Assembly (NCBI GenBank): GCA_963971405.1
Contig: OZ020489.1
Span: 27,368,290 to 27,432,289, forward strand
Source of the DNA: Psococerastis gibbosa
Taxonomy: Eukaryota; Arthropoda; Insecta; Psocodea; Psocidae
Length of the DNA: 64,000 nucleotides
Direction: 5' to 3'
Shown: one piece after another, positions 8,417 through 21,200 of the stretch
How positions within the stretch are numbered: the first letter of the stretch is position 1
How the letters are laid out: each line of letters opens with the position of its first letter
The notes under the pieces: generated by a model
Told to the model about the DNA's origin: nothing
The model's database searches: none
What the model saw: the letters and a program-made list of their open reading frames with translations, nothing else
Position numbers and translations under genes: made by a program

Positions 8417-11200
8417 GCCGCAGCTCGTCGTCGACCTTCCCTGCTGCTGTCCTCGTTGTCCCTGTCAGATCTATGCGTGGTAGTAGCCTGGCACGCACAG
8501 GTCTCGTTTTCCCGCCTTAATTTAAATATCCATGGCTTTCTTCGGATTAGGACAGACCGGGGGGAATCGATACGTCTCTCATGCGTTAAAATTTTGTTTT
8601 TCATTTGGTTTAATTTTATTTTGTAAGGGATTCTCCTATAGACTTTGCATAGAATAGTAATAATTGTATGTGTCACACTCACCATGCTGTTGTAGTAATC
8701 ATCGCTTGAAATTGTTCATTCTCAGTTCTTTTAGGGTTTTTGAAAGAAAAAAGTTTAATGTAAAACATTATCAGTTTCTGGACTAATGATGTTAATTTCT
8801 ATTTGTAAAGGTATTAGAAGACCCAAAGGGGGCTGAAGATTGAGTAAAGAAAAATGAAACTTGACGTTTAGCAAGCAAAGGTGTTTGTTGAAGACAGAAG
8901 CTTTTCAGATACATAAGACAAGACTTAAATGTCGACGTCAGCCTCCGTGGAGCAAGATAAAGAAATTTGGACGCCCATCGCGGCGCCAGTATTGAACAGA
9001 AAGAAAAGAGAATGATCAGTTGGGTTGCCATCTGCAAGCAGAGGTGACATGGGTGGTTCTCATCGGGCATGCTCCTAATTTTAATTGAAAAAATGGTGAA
9101 ATGGGCATTGAATTTTCAATATTTTAACGTTTACAAGTTAAGTGAACTTGTTATTCGATCAGTTCTCGAGTAGCGAAACGTGCGTTGGTGATCATACAAA
9201 TCAAGTCCCTCTACTCCAGCCTTGAAATAAAAGGCGAAGTACTCAGTGTTTATTAATTTCCTTATTTCAAATGAATCTACTTTCAGGTTCAATTTAAAAG
9301 AGGCTGATGAACCGAATGCTTCTTCGTTCTTCTAAAAATAATATCAACGAATTAATTAATCTTATACGTAAGATTGGTGTGTTCTTTATATTTTTTTGCC
9401 TAATTCTACAAGTAATACCAGGCAAGTGATATCATTCATGCCATTAATGACCTTATACTTAATGTATGTCACACGCAGCTGTTGATAATCTTTATTGTGG
9501 TAGCCCACACTTCAATTGTTAAACAAGTTAATTCAACGCCAGTCCTTAATGCCCATTTTTGCCTAAAAAAAGAGACTTAAATTCTTAATAACAGGCTCAG
9601 CTCCTCTTGATACACAACAAAAATTTGTGTAGCTAGGGAACTACACCAAGGGCAAGCCGTTTAGTTTTTAAATCAGTAACAATAGTCTCAACGGAAAGCT
9701 TAAACATGTGGAATTAAGAATACAAATTGCAAATGAAGATGAAAGTTTACATTTTCATGAAGTAATTACACACGTTTCTACTTAAGTTGTAAATTAGAAT
9801 TATTTTCATTTTATATCTTCCCTTTTAGTTTTTCTCTTGAGACTATCATTCCATATGAATAAAAACATCAAGAAGTTTGGTGCTCATTTCATCGAATAAT
9901 AAATAGGTCTCTGTACGGAGTTTGTATTTTCCGTAAAGCTAAACTCCTGGTTGGTGTTGCAACAATACTGCAACTTAGGTTTAAAGAAGCTATTGGTATA
10001 AATTTTAAAATCAAACACTCGGGTTTAATGTTACTCCACGTTTCCCAATCATATGACACGTCTCCGTTAGTAACTGCTATACTGTGGACATGTTGACAAA
10101 GTGTGAATACCTATTAACAAAGCTTTCAAATATGAAAGCAGTCATTGTATGACTTATTTGCGTGTTTGGACATTGCCTTTTAAACTTTCACAAGCATAGT
10201 TGTTACACTACGTGGCGAAAAACTGAACTTTGTCTTGTGGTTAAGAACTAGCCTTTCACAATCCAACAACACGCCTTACGTGAATACATGTAGTGCCGTG
10301 TACAAATGAGATCGAACGTTTTGTAGCTGGTGTAAGAAGTAAAAAATGTCAGTAACCAAGTATTGTTAATAATAAAATGGCTTCAACATTTTATTAGAAA
10401 TTTTATTTCATGGCTACTCTGACATTGAGTAGTTTCCTGATATTTACGGTATTTCTCACGATTGATTTTTAAATCAAATTTAAGGAAAAATTGTCTTTAA
10501 GTAGTTGTCTTATTGTATGTTGTCGACGTTTTGTGCCAGCACTATTCGTCACTGCTAGCACAGGATACGGTTTTTTTTCTCTTCAGAATATATGTTCTTG
10601 GAGGAATATTTTGTAATGGATTCGCACCTGTCCTTTTGTGTTTGGCAAAGTGATCGTGTACAATTACGAATATGTTTTTGTTAAATAATGTAGAAGTTAT
10701 AAGCGGTTTAACGAACATTATTGATAGTTATGATTTTCATTTTTTTTACACGTTGAAAATAGTATTCGTATGTTAACACAATCATTTCGCTAAATCAAAA
10801 ACATTTTTTAGTAAGTCAAGTTCACAGGAAATAATAGGATCGTAGGTAGAGCTTTAAGAAAGGTCACATCCCGTAGATCAGACATTACGTATTCGCCCGC
10901 AGTTTTGGAATTCCTTCCACTTGATTACCATGTTAACTGTCTGTTGCTTTTAAAAACAAGACGTTCAATAAATGTGCTGATCAGCGTTAGTGACGGCAGC
11001 CCACTAAATCGAAATTGTTAGCCTATAATCTACCCGTATAATTGTAAAATTGTAATTTTAACACTTATGGTTTTTCTCCCTCCGGGTTTCTCTTAAGGTT
11101 CCATAGACAATTCTCTCGTGTTATTAACCTCTTTTGGTGGTTAGCCTAGCTTGGTGAGTAAAAAATGTTATTTTTTCTAATAGTAGGTTTATTTTTTGTT
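8417..11200 (+). other. tra2 3' untranslated region and convergent intergenic DNA
   Basis: No coding region is seen. Plus-strand AATAAA signals occur at 9226, 9858, 9898, 10371 and 10967; which is used cannot be told from sequence. A minus-strand AATAAA at 11188-11193 could serve the converging patched-domain gene. The sequence is AT-rich and low in recognisable repeats. Confidence 0.4.
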
Positions 11201-11254
11201 ATTTTTTACAAAATTTACACAACTTCATAACCATATAAGTAACAACAAGATTAA

Positions 11255-11341
11255 GGCGGGGCTTGTTTGTAGCTAATAAAAATGTGTGAGAATCGTCCTA
11301 TTAGCATTATTAGTAGCTAAATTTACAAACAAAACTCGCCC
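11255..11341. repeat. Short foldback element, PIF/Harbinger-like MITE candidate
   Basis: GGCGGGGCTTGTTTGTAGCT is repeated as an imperfect reverse complement ending CAAACAAAACTCGCCC, flanked by TAA on the left and TTA on the right. The GGCG start resembles the larger MITEs at 22157 and 42395. Confidence 0.45.
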
Positions 11342-12034
11342 TTATTAACACTAGTCTGTCGATTCTCCCATAACGACAGAAACATGATATTGGCCTAAGT
11401 TTAGGTGATACAGTCTTTTATCAAACTTGAAAAAACAATCTGTTGACCGTTCTACTTTCATTTTATTGTAATCTTAGCTCAGATTATCTTAAACAGACTC
11501 CGCCTGACAGCTAAATCCGACGGACATACACTATATGTCTGCTGCCATTCGCATACGCAATCCATCGCTGAGATTTCAGACAAAAGGCCAGCCTTAGGCC
11601 CAGCCCCACCATCGTTTGAAAAGAAAAGGAATGCTGGACGGCAGTGCCGAACAATATCCTTCTTTTGAAGCGATGATGAGAACCGCTCTTAATCGTCACC
11701 ACTATCGCCAAAGGTTTAGGTAGTGACGTACCGTAGGCTAATAAAATCCCCCACAAGGGAATAAGTGAAAGTACTGAGAACACGTATTGTTCTCTTAAAC
11801 TTCGGTTATCAAGTCCTTGGTTGAATTTAACCGTCTCAGTCTTCATATCAGAAGCTCACACGTCAATAAATTATCAAAACGGTAACATAAGTGCTTAGCC
11901 TATATCATGCAGGAATATTATCCACAGGCCCTCAAAATGCTGAGATCCGTTTCACTCTGCGCTACAGATGGAGAATGTTGTTATTTCCCCATTATCATAG
12001 CAATTATTTGTCTTCCAAGGCCGATTCAGACTTC

Positions 12035-12267
12035 TCAAAAGTCAGGAGAAAATGCATAATTGTACTGTGAGCGCGATCTAGGTCTGTAGCGACTGTCGTG
12101 TTGGGACGCCCGCCTGCTGACTTGAGCTCTGGAGGGACGATGGCTCGGCAGATGGCTGTCGTCGACACTGTAGCGCGGCCGGGCTCGCTGGACCTGACTG
12201 TCGTCAATGCTGTGCCGCTGCTGCGGTGCGTAGCGTCGGCGCCAGTTTTCCTCACTGCCACCTGAAC
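12035..12267 (-). CDS. Patched-domain gene exon 12, Arg/Ser-rich C-terminal tail (no ATG)
   Basis: Acceptor TGTCATTCATTTCAG at 12268. Joined to the phase-1 donor of exon 11 it gives 77 residues without a stop: GSGGSEENWRRRYAPQQ, then two similar units (RHSIDDSQ and RYSVDDSH), and RYRPRSRSQYNYAFSPDF. The stop is at 12035-12037. The other frames are less sensible; the joined frame, GC-rich composition against AT-rich flanks and the internal repeat support a real exon. Role: cytosolic tail, possibly a phosphorylation or trafficking region; this is inferred. Confidence 0.75.
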
Positions 12268-15200
12268 CTGAAATGAATGACAGTAATAATTATGCCGGTC
12301 ACTTTGCTACTTGTCTTTATTGACGAATCGCGTGGGCGCTAGCTCTGATGGAGCTTGTTGGGTGGAATCTCGGATTCCATTCACTTCTCACGCCCCTTTT
12401 CTCATCTCACTCATGACAGGGCAATGTTAAAGCCCACAGGCATGGCAGGCTTCGGGAATATTATGGAAGGAAATCTATTTAACCAAATACACGGTTCTTA
12501 AATTCACATCAACAAGTTTATAGTAAAGTAAATCTTTATTACACGTTCAGTTTAGCGTATTAGCAATGGTGGTTCAGCGGGCCGACTAAGCTGGACTAAG
12601 GCGTTTAGTAGTAACTTATTCTTGGCGCTAAAAATGAAAGAAAACAATTTTGAATAGCACTTTCAAAGCCAAAATTATCTTTTCATTTTTAATCCCAGGT
12701 TAAGATTTAAAATAATCTTAACCTGGGATTAAAAATGTAAACAAGATATTTATTTTATAATAGAAAGTGCTATTCAAAATTTTTTTTTTAACATTTTTAA
12801 CCCCAAGAATAAGGTCATAATAAACGCCGTAGAGGAGCACCGTTAGGATTTTCCCTCCCTTCCTCAGGGTTGGCAAGAGTTGCACAGTCGTCTATGTGGG
12901 TCTACTATGCCGTTTAGTATTAAATTAACCTATTCTTGGGGTTAAAAATGTAAACAAAACAATTTTGAATAAGCTACCTAGATCTTTCCAATGTAAAATT
13001 TTTGTTGTTTATATTTTTAATCCCAGGTTAAGATTGAAAATAATCACCATAGTGCTGGATTTAATCGATATAGCATGAACCGTTTGCTCAGCCTTCATTA
13101 TAAATTGAAGTAGATTCTTCCTGAACTTTTTATAAGACCACAAATCCTGCCCCTACACTCCTCCATGAATTCATTGAATAGTGCTACAGATTTCTGCACT
13201 GGCTCAAGTTATACTATACTATTTCCAATTTAGAGCTAGATGGCTCACCTGAATGCGTTTCACTAGAATCTTCTCCTGAAGTTCCCAGTCCAAGGTCCTT
13301 ATCCAGGACAGGACTACTTCTCTCATAAGTCGCCATCATCATATGCGACGGCAACGTCGGCAGGTACGGCTTCTTTTCCGAAAACTCCCAGTTATTATTT
13401 GTAATTAGACTAGGGTGGGGGATGCAGTAGGGGTAGGGAAGGGTCTTTTCTACTGCTGAAATTTCTTCGTCTTTGTCCCGTTTGCGGCAAGCTCCAGGGC
13501 CGAAAAGACTCAGAAGAACTGGTAGTAGAAACAGTCCGTGCATAGCACCAAAGAATACCACCATAAATACCATTTTGAAAAACACCAAGAAAATGTAGCT
13601 ATCGGCAAGAATAAGTGCGAATACGCTGAGCATGGTGCTGACACTGCCCTGCACAATGGGCAGCCCTAACGAGTACAGGCTCTCCTTTATTCGTTCTTTC
13701 GTGTCTTCGTGTTTGGAACTCATGAAGGCATAGCAGACGTGAGCGGTGAAGTCGACACTGAAGCCGATACACATGATGAGGTTGATCATGGATATGCTGT
13801 CGAGACGGACGTCCCACAGTGCCATGTAGCCCACCACGCCCGCCTCAATCGAAATTATTGAGAATGCTACCCACACCCCGCAGAGCATGTCCGGGATGAA
13901 GATGAAAGAGATGACCATCATGACGATTGCGCCGATGACCATGTTTTGGATTGCTGTTGGACGGACAAGCTCAAACTGGAAGAAAACAAACTAAAATAAG
14001 AGGCCTTTCTCTCTCCCGCACTTCACTCACTCTACATTTTTATGAGGTCTGAGGAATTTTGGTATATTTTTTTCAATGGAGAATTTGAAAGTCAGTAAAT
14101 GTTTCTGCAACTTTCTCCCAAGTTTGATAAATTCTTCATAAACATCAGCAAGCCTTCTTGTTAAGCGACTAATCAACTTGTAAGAGACGCTTGACAGGTT
14201 ATTAGGTATCTTTAAAATACGAAAGCATTTGAAAAAGTCTTTGGGATGTGCTATGTTCATGGTATGCCTTAGTTCAGGGGTTCCCAAACATTTTTGTCCG
14301 TGGATTATTTTATGATTATCTGTAGACCCCCATGGTTGTGATAGGAAAATCGTTAAATTCTAGGACTAAGATTAAGTAGCTTGTGCTTAAAATTACGTGC
14401 TAATATTTGATTAAAATGTTTAGAACTGCGGTATCGGGAGGATTTTGTAGTTCAGCGCCAGGCCAGCTTCCTTACAGGCTTACTTTGGCCCGTGGACAAC
14501 CGGTGGTCCATGGACCACAGTTTGGAAACCCCTGCCTTAGTTCATTGAACCTTTACTATTAATTAAATATTTATTCTATGAATTGGACCATGGCCATACT
14601 CAACTTGCAACTTTCGAGTTTTCTGATGAGAGTTTTGCCATTTGTGACAAACGTTGCTCGAATTATTTAAAAAAAGAAGCAGTACAAATAAATAAAATAA
14701 TATTTTAGCTAACCTGATCGAAGAAAACAAAGTAGGGATGAAACACAGTGGCATTTAGAGGGCTTGCTTGCGCAATCTTCCGGAGCGCTTTCACCATCTC
14801 CTTTTCATGATTCCCGTCTGATATGTTGACAGCCTGTACCATAAAGCGTGACGCCAGGATGCGGCTCTCGTCTGCATTAAATTTAACATCCAACGAAAAC
14901 GGATTGGGTTTCATGAGCCAAAGCTGAAAATTCAATAATTTATTGGTCTTCGCAGAAAGGAAATTTGAATGATATTTATTTTACAGTAGTTAGTTATTAA
15001 AATTAATATGTAGGCGTCCTAGTTCCGCCAACTATCGAAAATACTGAAACTAGATGTCTATATCTACAGTGAATTTCTGTCATCGACGAGACGTCTCCAT
15101 TGTTAATCTATAGGAATTGTTATACGTTGATGGACGGTCCTCGAGTCTACTATGCCGTTTAGGCGCCCATTCCACCGGAAAATTTGCTTCACTAAAATTC

Positions 15201-18200
15201 ACTTGTTTTGAGATTTTTTGTTTGTTTTATTTTAAGGAGACTATTATGTAGATACTTAACTTATCTATTCGAAATTAAGTTAATAATATTATTAATGATG
15301 TCTGCTACCATATTATAATTTAACGTATAATAGATAAGCTAAGTATACATAATACTCTTCCTTCAAAGAAAAGAAACAAAAATCGCAAAACACAAGTGAA
15401 TTTTAGTGAAGCAAATTTGCCGGTGGAATGCGCGCCTTATTAACTTATTCTGAGGGTTAAAAAGTAAACAAAACAATTTTAAATAGCACTTTTCATTCTA
15501 AAATCAGCCTATCTTGTTTACATTTTTAATCCCAGGTGAAGTTAATGCCTACTAAACGGCAGCAGTGTAAACTGCACTAAATTGGATCATGCGTCAGAGT
15601 TTGTTATGATGTTTTTCGATCCTACAACGAATGAACATAATTTTTTTTTGTTTGTTTGAAACAGTGAAGTGCTCTGTTAAATTCTCCTATTCTTGTCAAG
15701 TGACACTTTGCGGTTTATTGAGAATAAGATAATCTTTAAACGACGTGTTTGGGTTGCAGGATGCAGATGCAACGTTTGATCGACAACCTCGGTCTTTTCG
15801 TAAACTGTATAGAATACGGTAGGTAGGCCCATCCATTGAATAATTCTACCGCGGATCATCTTTTATCAGTTAAAACATGGAATCCATCCTGCCAAATGTT
15901 TACAATGTCTATGGCCCTCCGTCACTGGTGGTGAGTATAGCGAGATCAGACGCGTAAAGCGAATGGATAACACCAGCTGCGCGAGGAAATGGTTGGAAGA
16001 TAAAATAAGGGGGAACGCAAAGAAGAGGAAGATCAAGGAGGAGATACAGGAACCAGTTTGGAGACTGGTACCAGAGGAAGAGTTGAGTAATCAGATGTGG
16101 AGTGAGTGCAGGAGGCTCACGTATCACACCCAGGCAACTGGAACTCATTATTGATGATGACGCCACACACGGTTTGCTGTAATTCACAGTAGGTATCTTT
16201 TTTTGCCTACTTCTACTTACTTCTTTTAAATTTTTAACAAAGTCATCTTCATTATCGATGGTTACATTGAGATAGTCTCCATTTCTCCGTATGTAGCTGA
16301 TGAAACTTCGAACCCAGGATTCCGTGTATAGGGATCCAGAAACATAGCTGGAATTCTCTAAACTTTGTGTCAACTTCTCAATTTCATCTTGAACCCATGG
16401 GTCTGAGTAGTTCAATTGTCCTGCCACAATAACCTGGAAGAAGGATAAGCTAATGAATTAACAGTTAAAGAAGTTAGGCATAAAGCTCTCAGCCTATAAT
16501 TAGGGCACTATAGGTATAGAGTTCTAAAAACGAAAATTAAATAAATGTCAAAAAAAAGATACCCATATACATTGAATATATAACACTAGTGTTATATATT
16601 CAATGCCATATATTATGAAGAATTAACTGCACTGCCGGGCTCAATGACAGACTAGCCTATATAAATAAATAATGACTTTTTGTTCTATTGCTAAGCCAAC
16701 CTAGCGGCGAGTAAAGCCCTCTCTTACACTCAACTAGGAAGGCCCACCGACTGCTTTACATGCCCTCCGAAGCATGACCAGAAAATATAGCCAGCGTGGG
16801 ACTAGAACCAACAACCTTTCGGGGGAAAGTCAGAGTCCGTACCACTACTCTACATGTCCTGACTAATGTCCGCTAATGTTAATAGGTCGAAGCTCATTGC
16901 GTTACAAGTTGCTTGTCATCGTGGCTTGTTGGCCTAGTCTCTACTGAAGTTGCCGTCATTCGTCAGTATACGTTCTCACAGAAAAATAGGTACCTAATTA
17001 ATATCTGTAAAGAAATTTACCTACTAATATCATAATTAAATAAGAACTAATGCAGTTTTCCGTCCAAGCTAGCATACAAACGTAATTCTGTCATTCTAAA
17101 TTCCTTTATTTTTTATCCAAATACATATGCCTGGCTAGCATTTTTTTACTTAGGATGGCTGCGACCATACGTTTGACAAAGTGAAGTTGCCCCGCGCTAG
17201 GGGATATCCAAAGAATGAAGCCACAACAAGAAATAAGAACCAGGCCTAGGCCTACACTCACCTGTATTCTGTAGGGGAATTCCCTGAAATAAATATCTTC
17301 GCGGTCGTAGAACTCTACTGAATAGGAATCTGCACGCGAAAGTTTCCTCCGTTGCAAGCCCTCTTCCACTTGTGTCATTCCGTAGCCCGCCCCAGCCAGG
17401 TACACGCCGAAAATCAGTAATACCTGCAGAAAATAATATTATAACAGCTGTATCTCCAGTTGATTTGGCCAAAGGATGGTTGGAGTAATTCTTAGATCGC
17501 GTCCTATACCATCGCTTGAAGGCATCGGTGAGAGGAATACTGGACGGCACTTGTGGGGCATTCGAAGTCAACCTGCTACCCACCTGCTACGTTTTTTCAA
17601 TGGCTGGTCATAGGAGACGTGACGAGAAGCCCCCGAAATTACAAAATATACTTTTGGGTGAGAAGTGAATGTCCCATCTTTCCTATATAGAACTCGAGGC
17701 ACCCCGAGCTTCCAATGCATGACACAGTATTCTTTACCTATGCCTAAACCATAAATCCTTAAAATTGTTGCATTATTTCCAACTTACTAAGGTATAATTA
17801 CAAAGGCTTTCACGGCCGGAGTTACATGAAGAATCAGTAGAATCCGGGATGATAGGCCGTGGTCGTCCTGAAAGTGCACTTCCAATCGTTTCATCAATAG
17901 TTGCTGCCGAGCCTCCTAGATACAATCTTAGAAGTCTACGCAGTTCCACTGAAGATGTCGACCGCAGATGTTGACGAAGCGTTTGGAAGTCCACTTTCAG
18001 GACGACCACGGCCTATCATCCCGGATTCTACTGATTCTTCATTCAACTTACTAAGGCTTTGATCCAAGGCTTATTGAGGCCGACAGCTACTGTGTCCCTG
18101 AAGAAAGCCATGACGGCGTGTTCTTGATTGTCTTGCGGGTGATCAGGGTCGGTTGCACTGATGCCTCCTGAGCAGAACGCGCGGTACAGCACCGACTTTT

Positions 18201-21200
18201 TTTCTGGTAAGCAAGAAATATTATGAACAGAAGAACGTTTTAATTAATAATATTAATTTTCTATGTTAATTGACAGGTTCTGAGTGAGTGGCCATGGCTG
18301 TTTTAGGCCAGATTATTACCTAGGTATATCCGAATATTTATAAATTATTTCAGGCGGACATCATAGTCATCATAATGGATCATAATCCCAAGTTCAGTCA
18401 AAATTAATATTGCAGCAACGTTGCAAAATCATAACTATGCAGGGGCATGATGATAAAATAAAACGTTTGGAAATTTATATTTTTGTTCTGCAAATACGAT
18501 CGGGCGGGTGTTGGAACTTGGCTCGTGCGCTTCCGCGCACGTTAATATATAGTTTAATATGAAATAAATTGAACTCTATTAATTTATAGGAAAAAATAAT
18601 AATTTTTTGTATCAGGGTTTAAATATAGGTAAAATTATCTCCTCATTACAGATCCTAGATATATAGGCTACAGAGCTAGAAGCCCCACCCCCGTGGCCGT
18701 AATTTATAACAAATAATTAAAGAAACCTAAATTTAATCTAATAATTTCCCAGAGGACCAAAAAAAAATATCAATAGCTAATCGTACACATTTAATTTCTA
18801 GTTGCAATTACAGCCCACCAAAATATAATATATATAATATATGCAGTTATACCTTACGCTACGTGTAACTGGGTAGAAGGGGTGCCAAGCTTTAGAAATA
18901 GTCCTATTCTTAAAGTTTCTTTGGATAATAAGAAATAACTAAGTCAAGTATTGCTAAGAAATCTACCTACATACATATATAAGAGTGACCGGTTTCGGCA
19001 CTAGGCCATCGTCAGGCTACAGACATACAAACTACATAAAAGTAAATTGTTGTTGTTATTTCTAACACCAGCTTTCAGCATTTCTGCTTTAAGCAACCCT
19101 GTCAGCCTGGTGGGGGAGTGAGTCTGTTTGTTAACTTAAGGCACCCTCACCTCGGGGAAAAGGGGAGTTGACTGACAGAGTGGAACTCCTGATTATAATG
19201 GATTGCGATCCATTTGGGGAACATGGCAATGTCACACGATTAAATCGGAGGCACGTAGACTGACTGGAATAGTCTCAGTGCGTTATCATGTCCCACCATG
19301 TTCCCCTGCCAACGCCGTGCACACTACCAAGTTTGCCGCAGCTTGAAACATGCTCTGCTCTAATGGATTCAACATGGTAAGGCCGTTGGCACATTAAATT
19401 AAATTAAAAATATAAACTACAATAAACAAAAAATAACAAAAACTCTAAGTTTTTGTTATTTTTGTTTATTAAAATGAAATACCACGAAGTCACGAGTAAT
19501 CTAATTATTTCTAAACTACAATAATTTGGGGTGGTTCAGGTCAATATCTAATTAAGAAATAATGACTTTTGTTTTAATATCAATCCCTAGCTGTAGCGAA
19601 GGTTGGATTCGAACCAGCAACCTTTCGGGTGAAAGTGAGAGTCCGTACCACCACTCTATCCTTCCTGAGCTTCGTCTTAATACGCCTCCTATAATAGTTT
19701 TCGAGGTAGCCTACCTAATTTATTTAATTTTGATGGTCATGGCCTCCGAGCTTCCTCTTGAATGTGCGCCAATTTATAACAGGTGCAGGAAAGTCCGAGT
19801 AGGTATTATCCTACACATGAAATGTCATGCATTGTTGTTTAATAAATAAGTTATTGGAGATTGCGTGTTGTGGCATTGCAGGTTTTTACATAATTCACTG
19901 GCCTACTTCCGAGCAAGTGGCCACCATCTGACCCAAGCCGGGAGGAAGTGCATGGCTAGAGCTCTTCAACACTGGTCTCACAGTGACCTGTTTAATCGTT
20001 TAGGCCTTTAAGTTGTGATTCAAGCTAGGCAATATCGGTAGGTAAGACTGTACACCTATATTTTAGAAATGTTTAGCCTACCAGCTGCACTAGTGTTAAG
20101 TGAAGAGGAGAAGGTTGTCGAATTCGGGGTAAAAAAAGGGGGTTTTAAGTTATTTCAGCTATACACAGGATAGACATGAGCCCTGCGGCATATTATGCTA
20201 CATGTAATTATGTTTTTTTGAGGAAATAAACTGCCCGCCCGGGACATGTAGCGCAATATGGCTATACACAACCTAATAAGTGACTCCAGAACTCCATTAT
20301 ACTGCAATTTTAAGGCGCGCCATTTTTTAACTGTCAGGATAAAATAGATAAATACTGCATACTCAACGCATTTGTTGTGGCTTTTAAGACAAAATTACTA
20401 AATAAGAATCGGTTAGGCACGGGTTCATTGAGTTGGACTAACGGCCTCTCCGCTCTCTTTCTTCGCGGTCAAAATAAAACAACAGAATATATTTCACTTC
20501 CAAAAGTAGATACCTACACTACCATATTAAACATACATTAAGTCTGAATATGGGTAGGCCTATACTTGGGTGATCTTGCGGATTTTAATCTCAAGGAGTA
20601 TTAGAATGTTGCCTTGCCTGCTATACCTACTGTATATAATATTCCCATTGCAGGTAGGGGAGTCAGGGATGCAACACTCATTTTCTGTTGTTCTTAGTTA
20701 AGTACTGTAGGTATCTAAGTTATTACCGTTATTATCTAACTATGTTATGCAGACGGTGAAAGACCACATATACATTTAAAAAATTAGGCTAAATTTCGAG
20801 GCTATATGAATTATACCTACTGTCCAGTGGGCTAAATCAATTTAGAGACAGACTGAAAAAATGAATTAGTCGGTTTTTCATTACTCTGAAGAAATTAATT
20901 CCATTTGCTAGACCATGCGCTGTCCGTTTTGGTTGTGCCAGGGCTATTCCATTTCTCCCACGAGTGTGCTTTTAATATCCTAGCAATGGAATTTCGGGAC
21001 CTATTTGCTGGCCGTAGCCGGGCATATATCGAGTGAGGAAAAACCGGGCTTGGCGGTTTGTAGTGATATGTTAAGCACATTGAATTAAAAGTTTACACAT
21101 GGAGAAATAGAGAGAAATTGCATGTAGCTTACCTATTTTTTTAAAAAATTATATTGAAGTTTAGAGACATCTTAAGTGTATATGTACACAGACAGTACGT

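Noticed and set aside
12004-12261. 85-codon minus-strand frame starting with ATG over exon 12
   Set aside because: It is the wrong frame: composition is low-complexity Thr/Ser/Ala. The splice-phased frame (no ATG) has the internal repeat and fits the donor of exon 11.
13599-13817. 72-codon minus-strand frame
   Set aside because: Out-of-frame overlap with exon 11, which has clear transmembrane segments.
18980-19380. Penelope-like retroelement
   Set aside because: Only a CCGGTTTCGGCACTAGGCCA motif is seen; no reverse transcriptase or nuclease coding sequence nearby.
19590-19670. Functional tRNA gene on the minus strand
   Set aside because: A- and B-box-like sequences are present, but the acceptor arms do not pair and the same head occurs in the SINEs at 16.7 and 32.8 kb.
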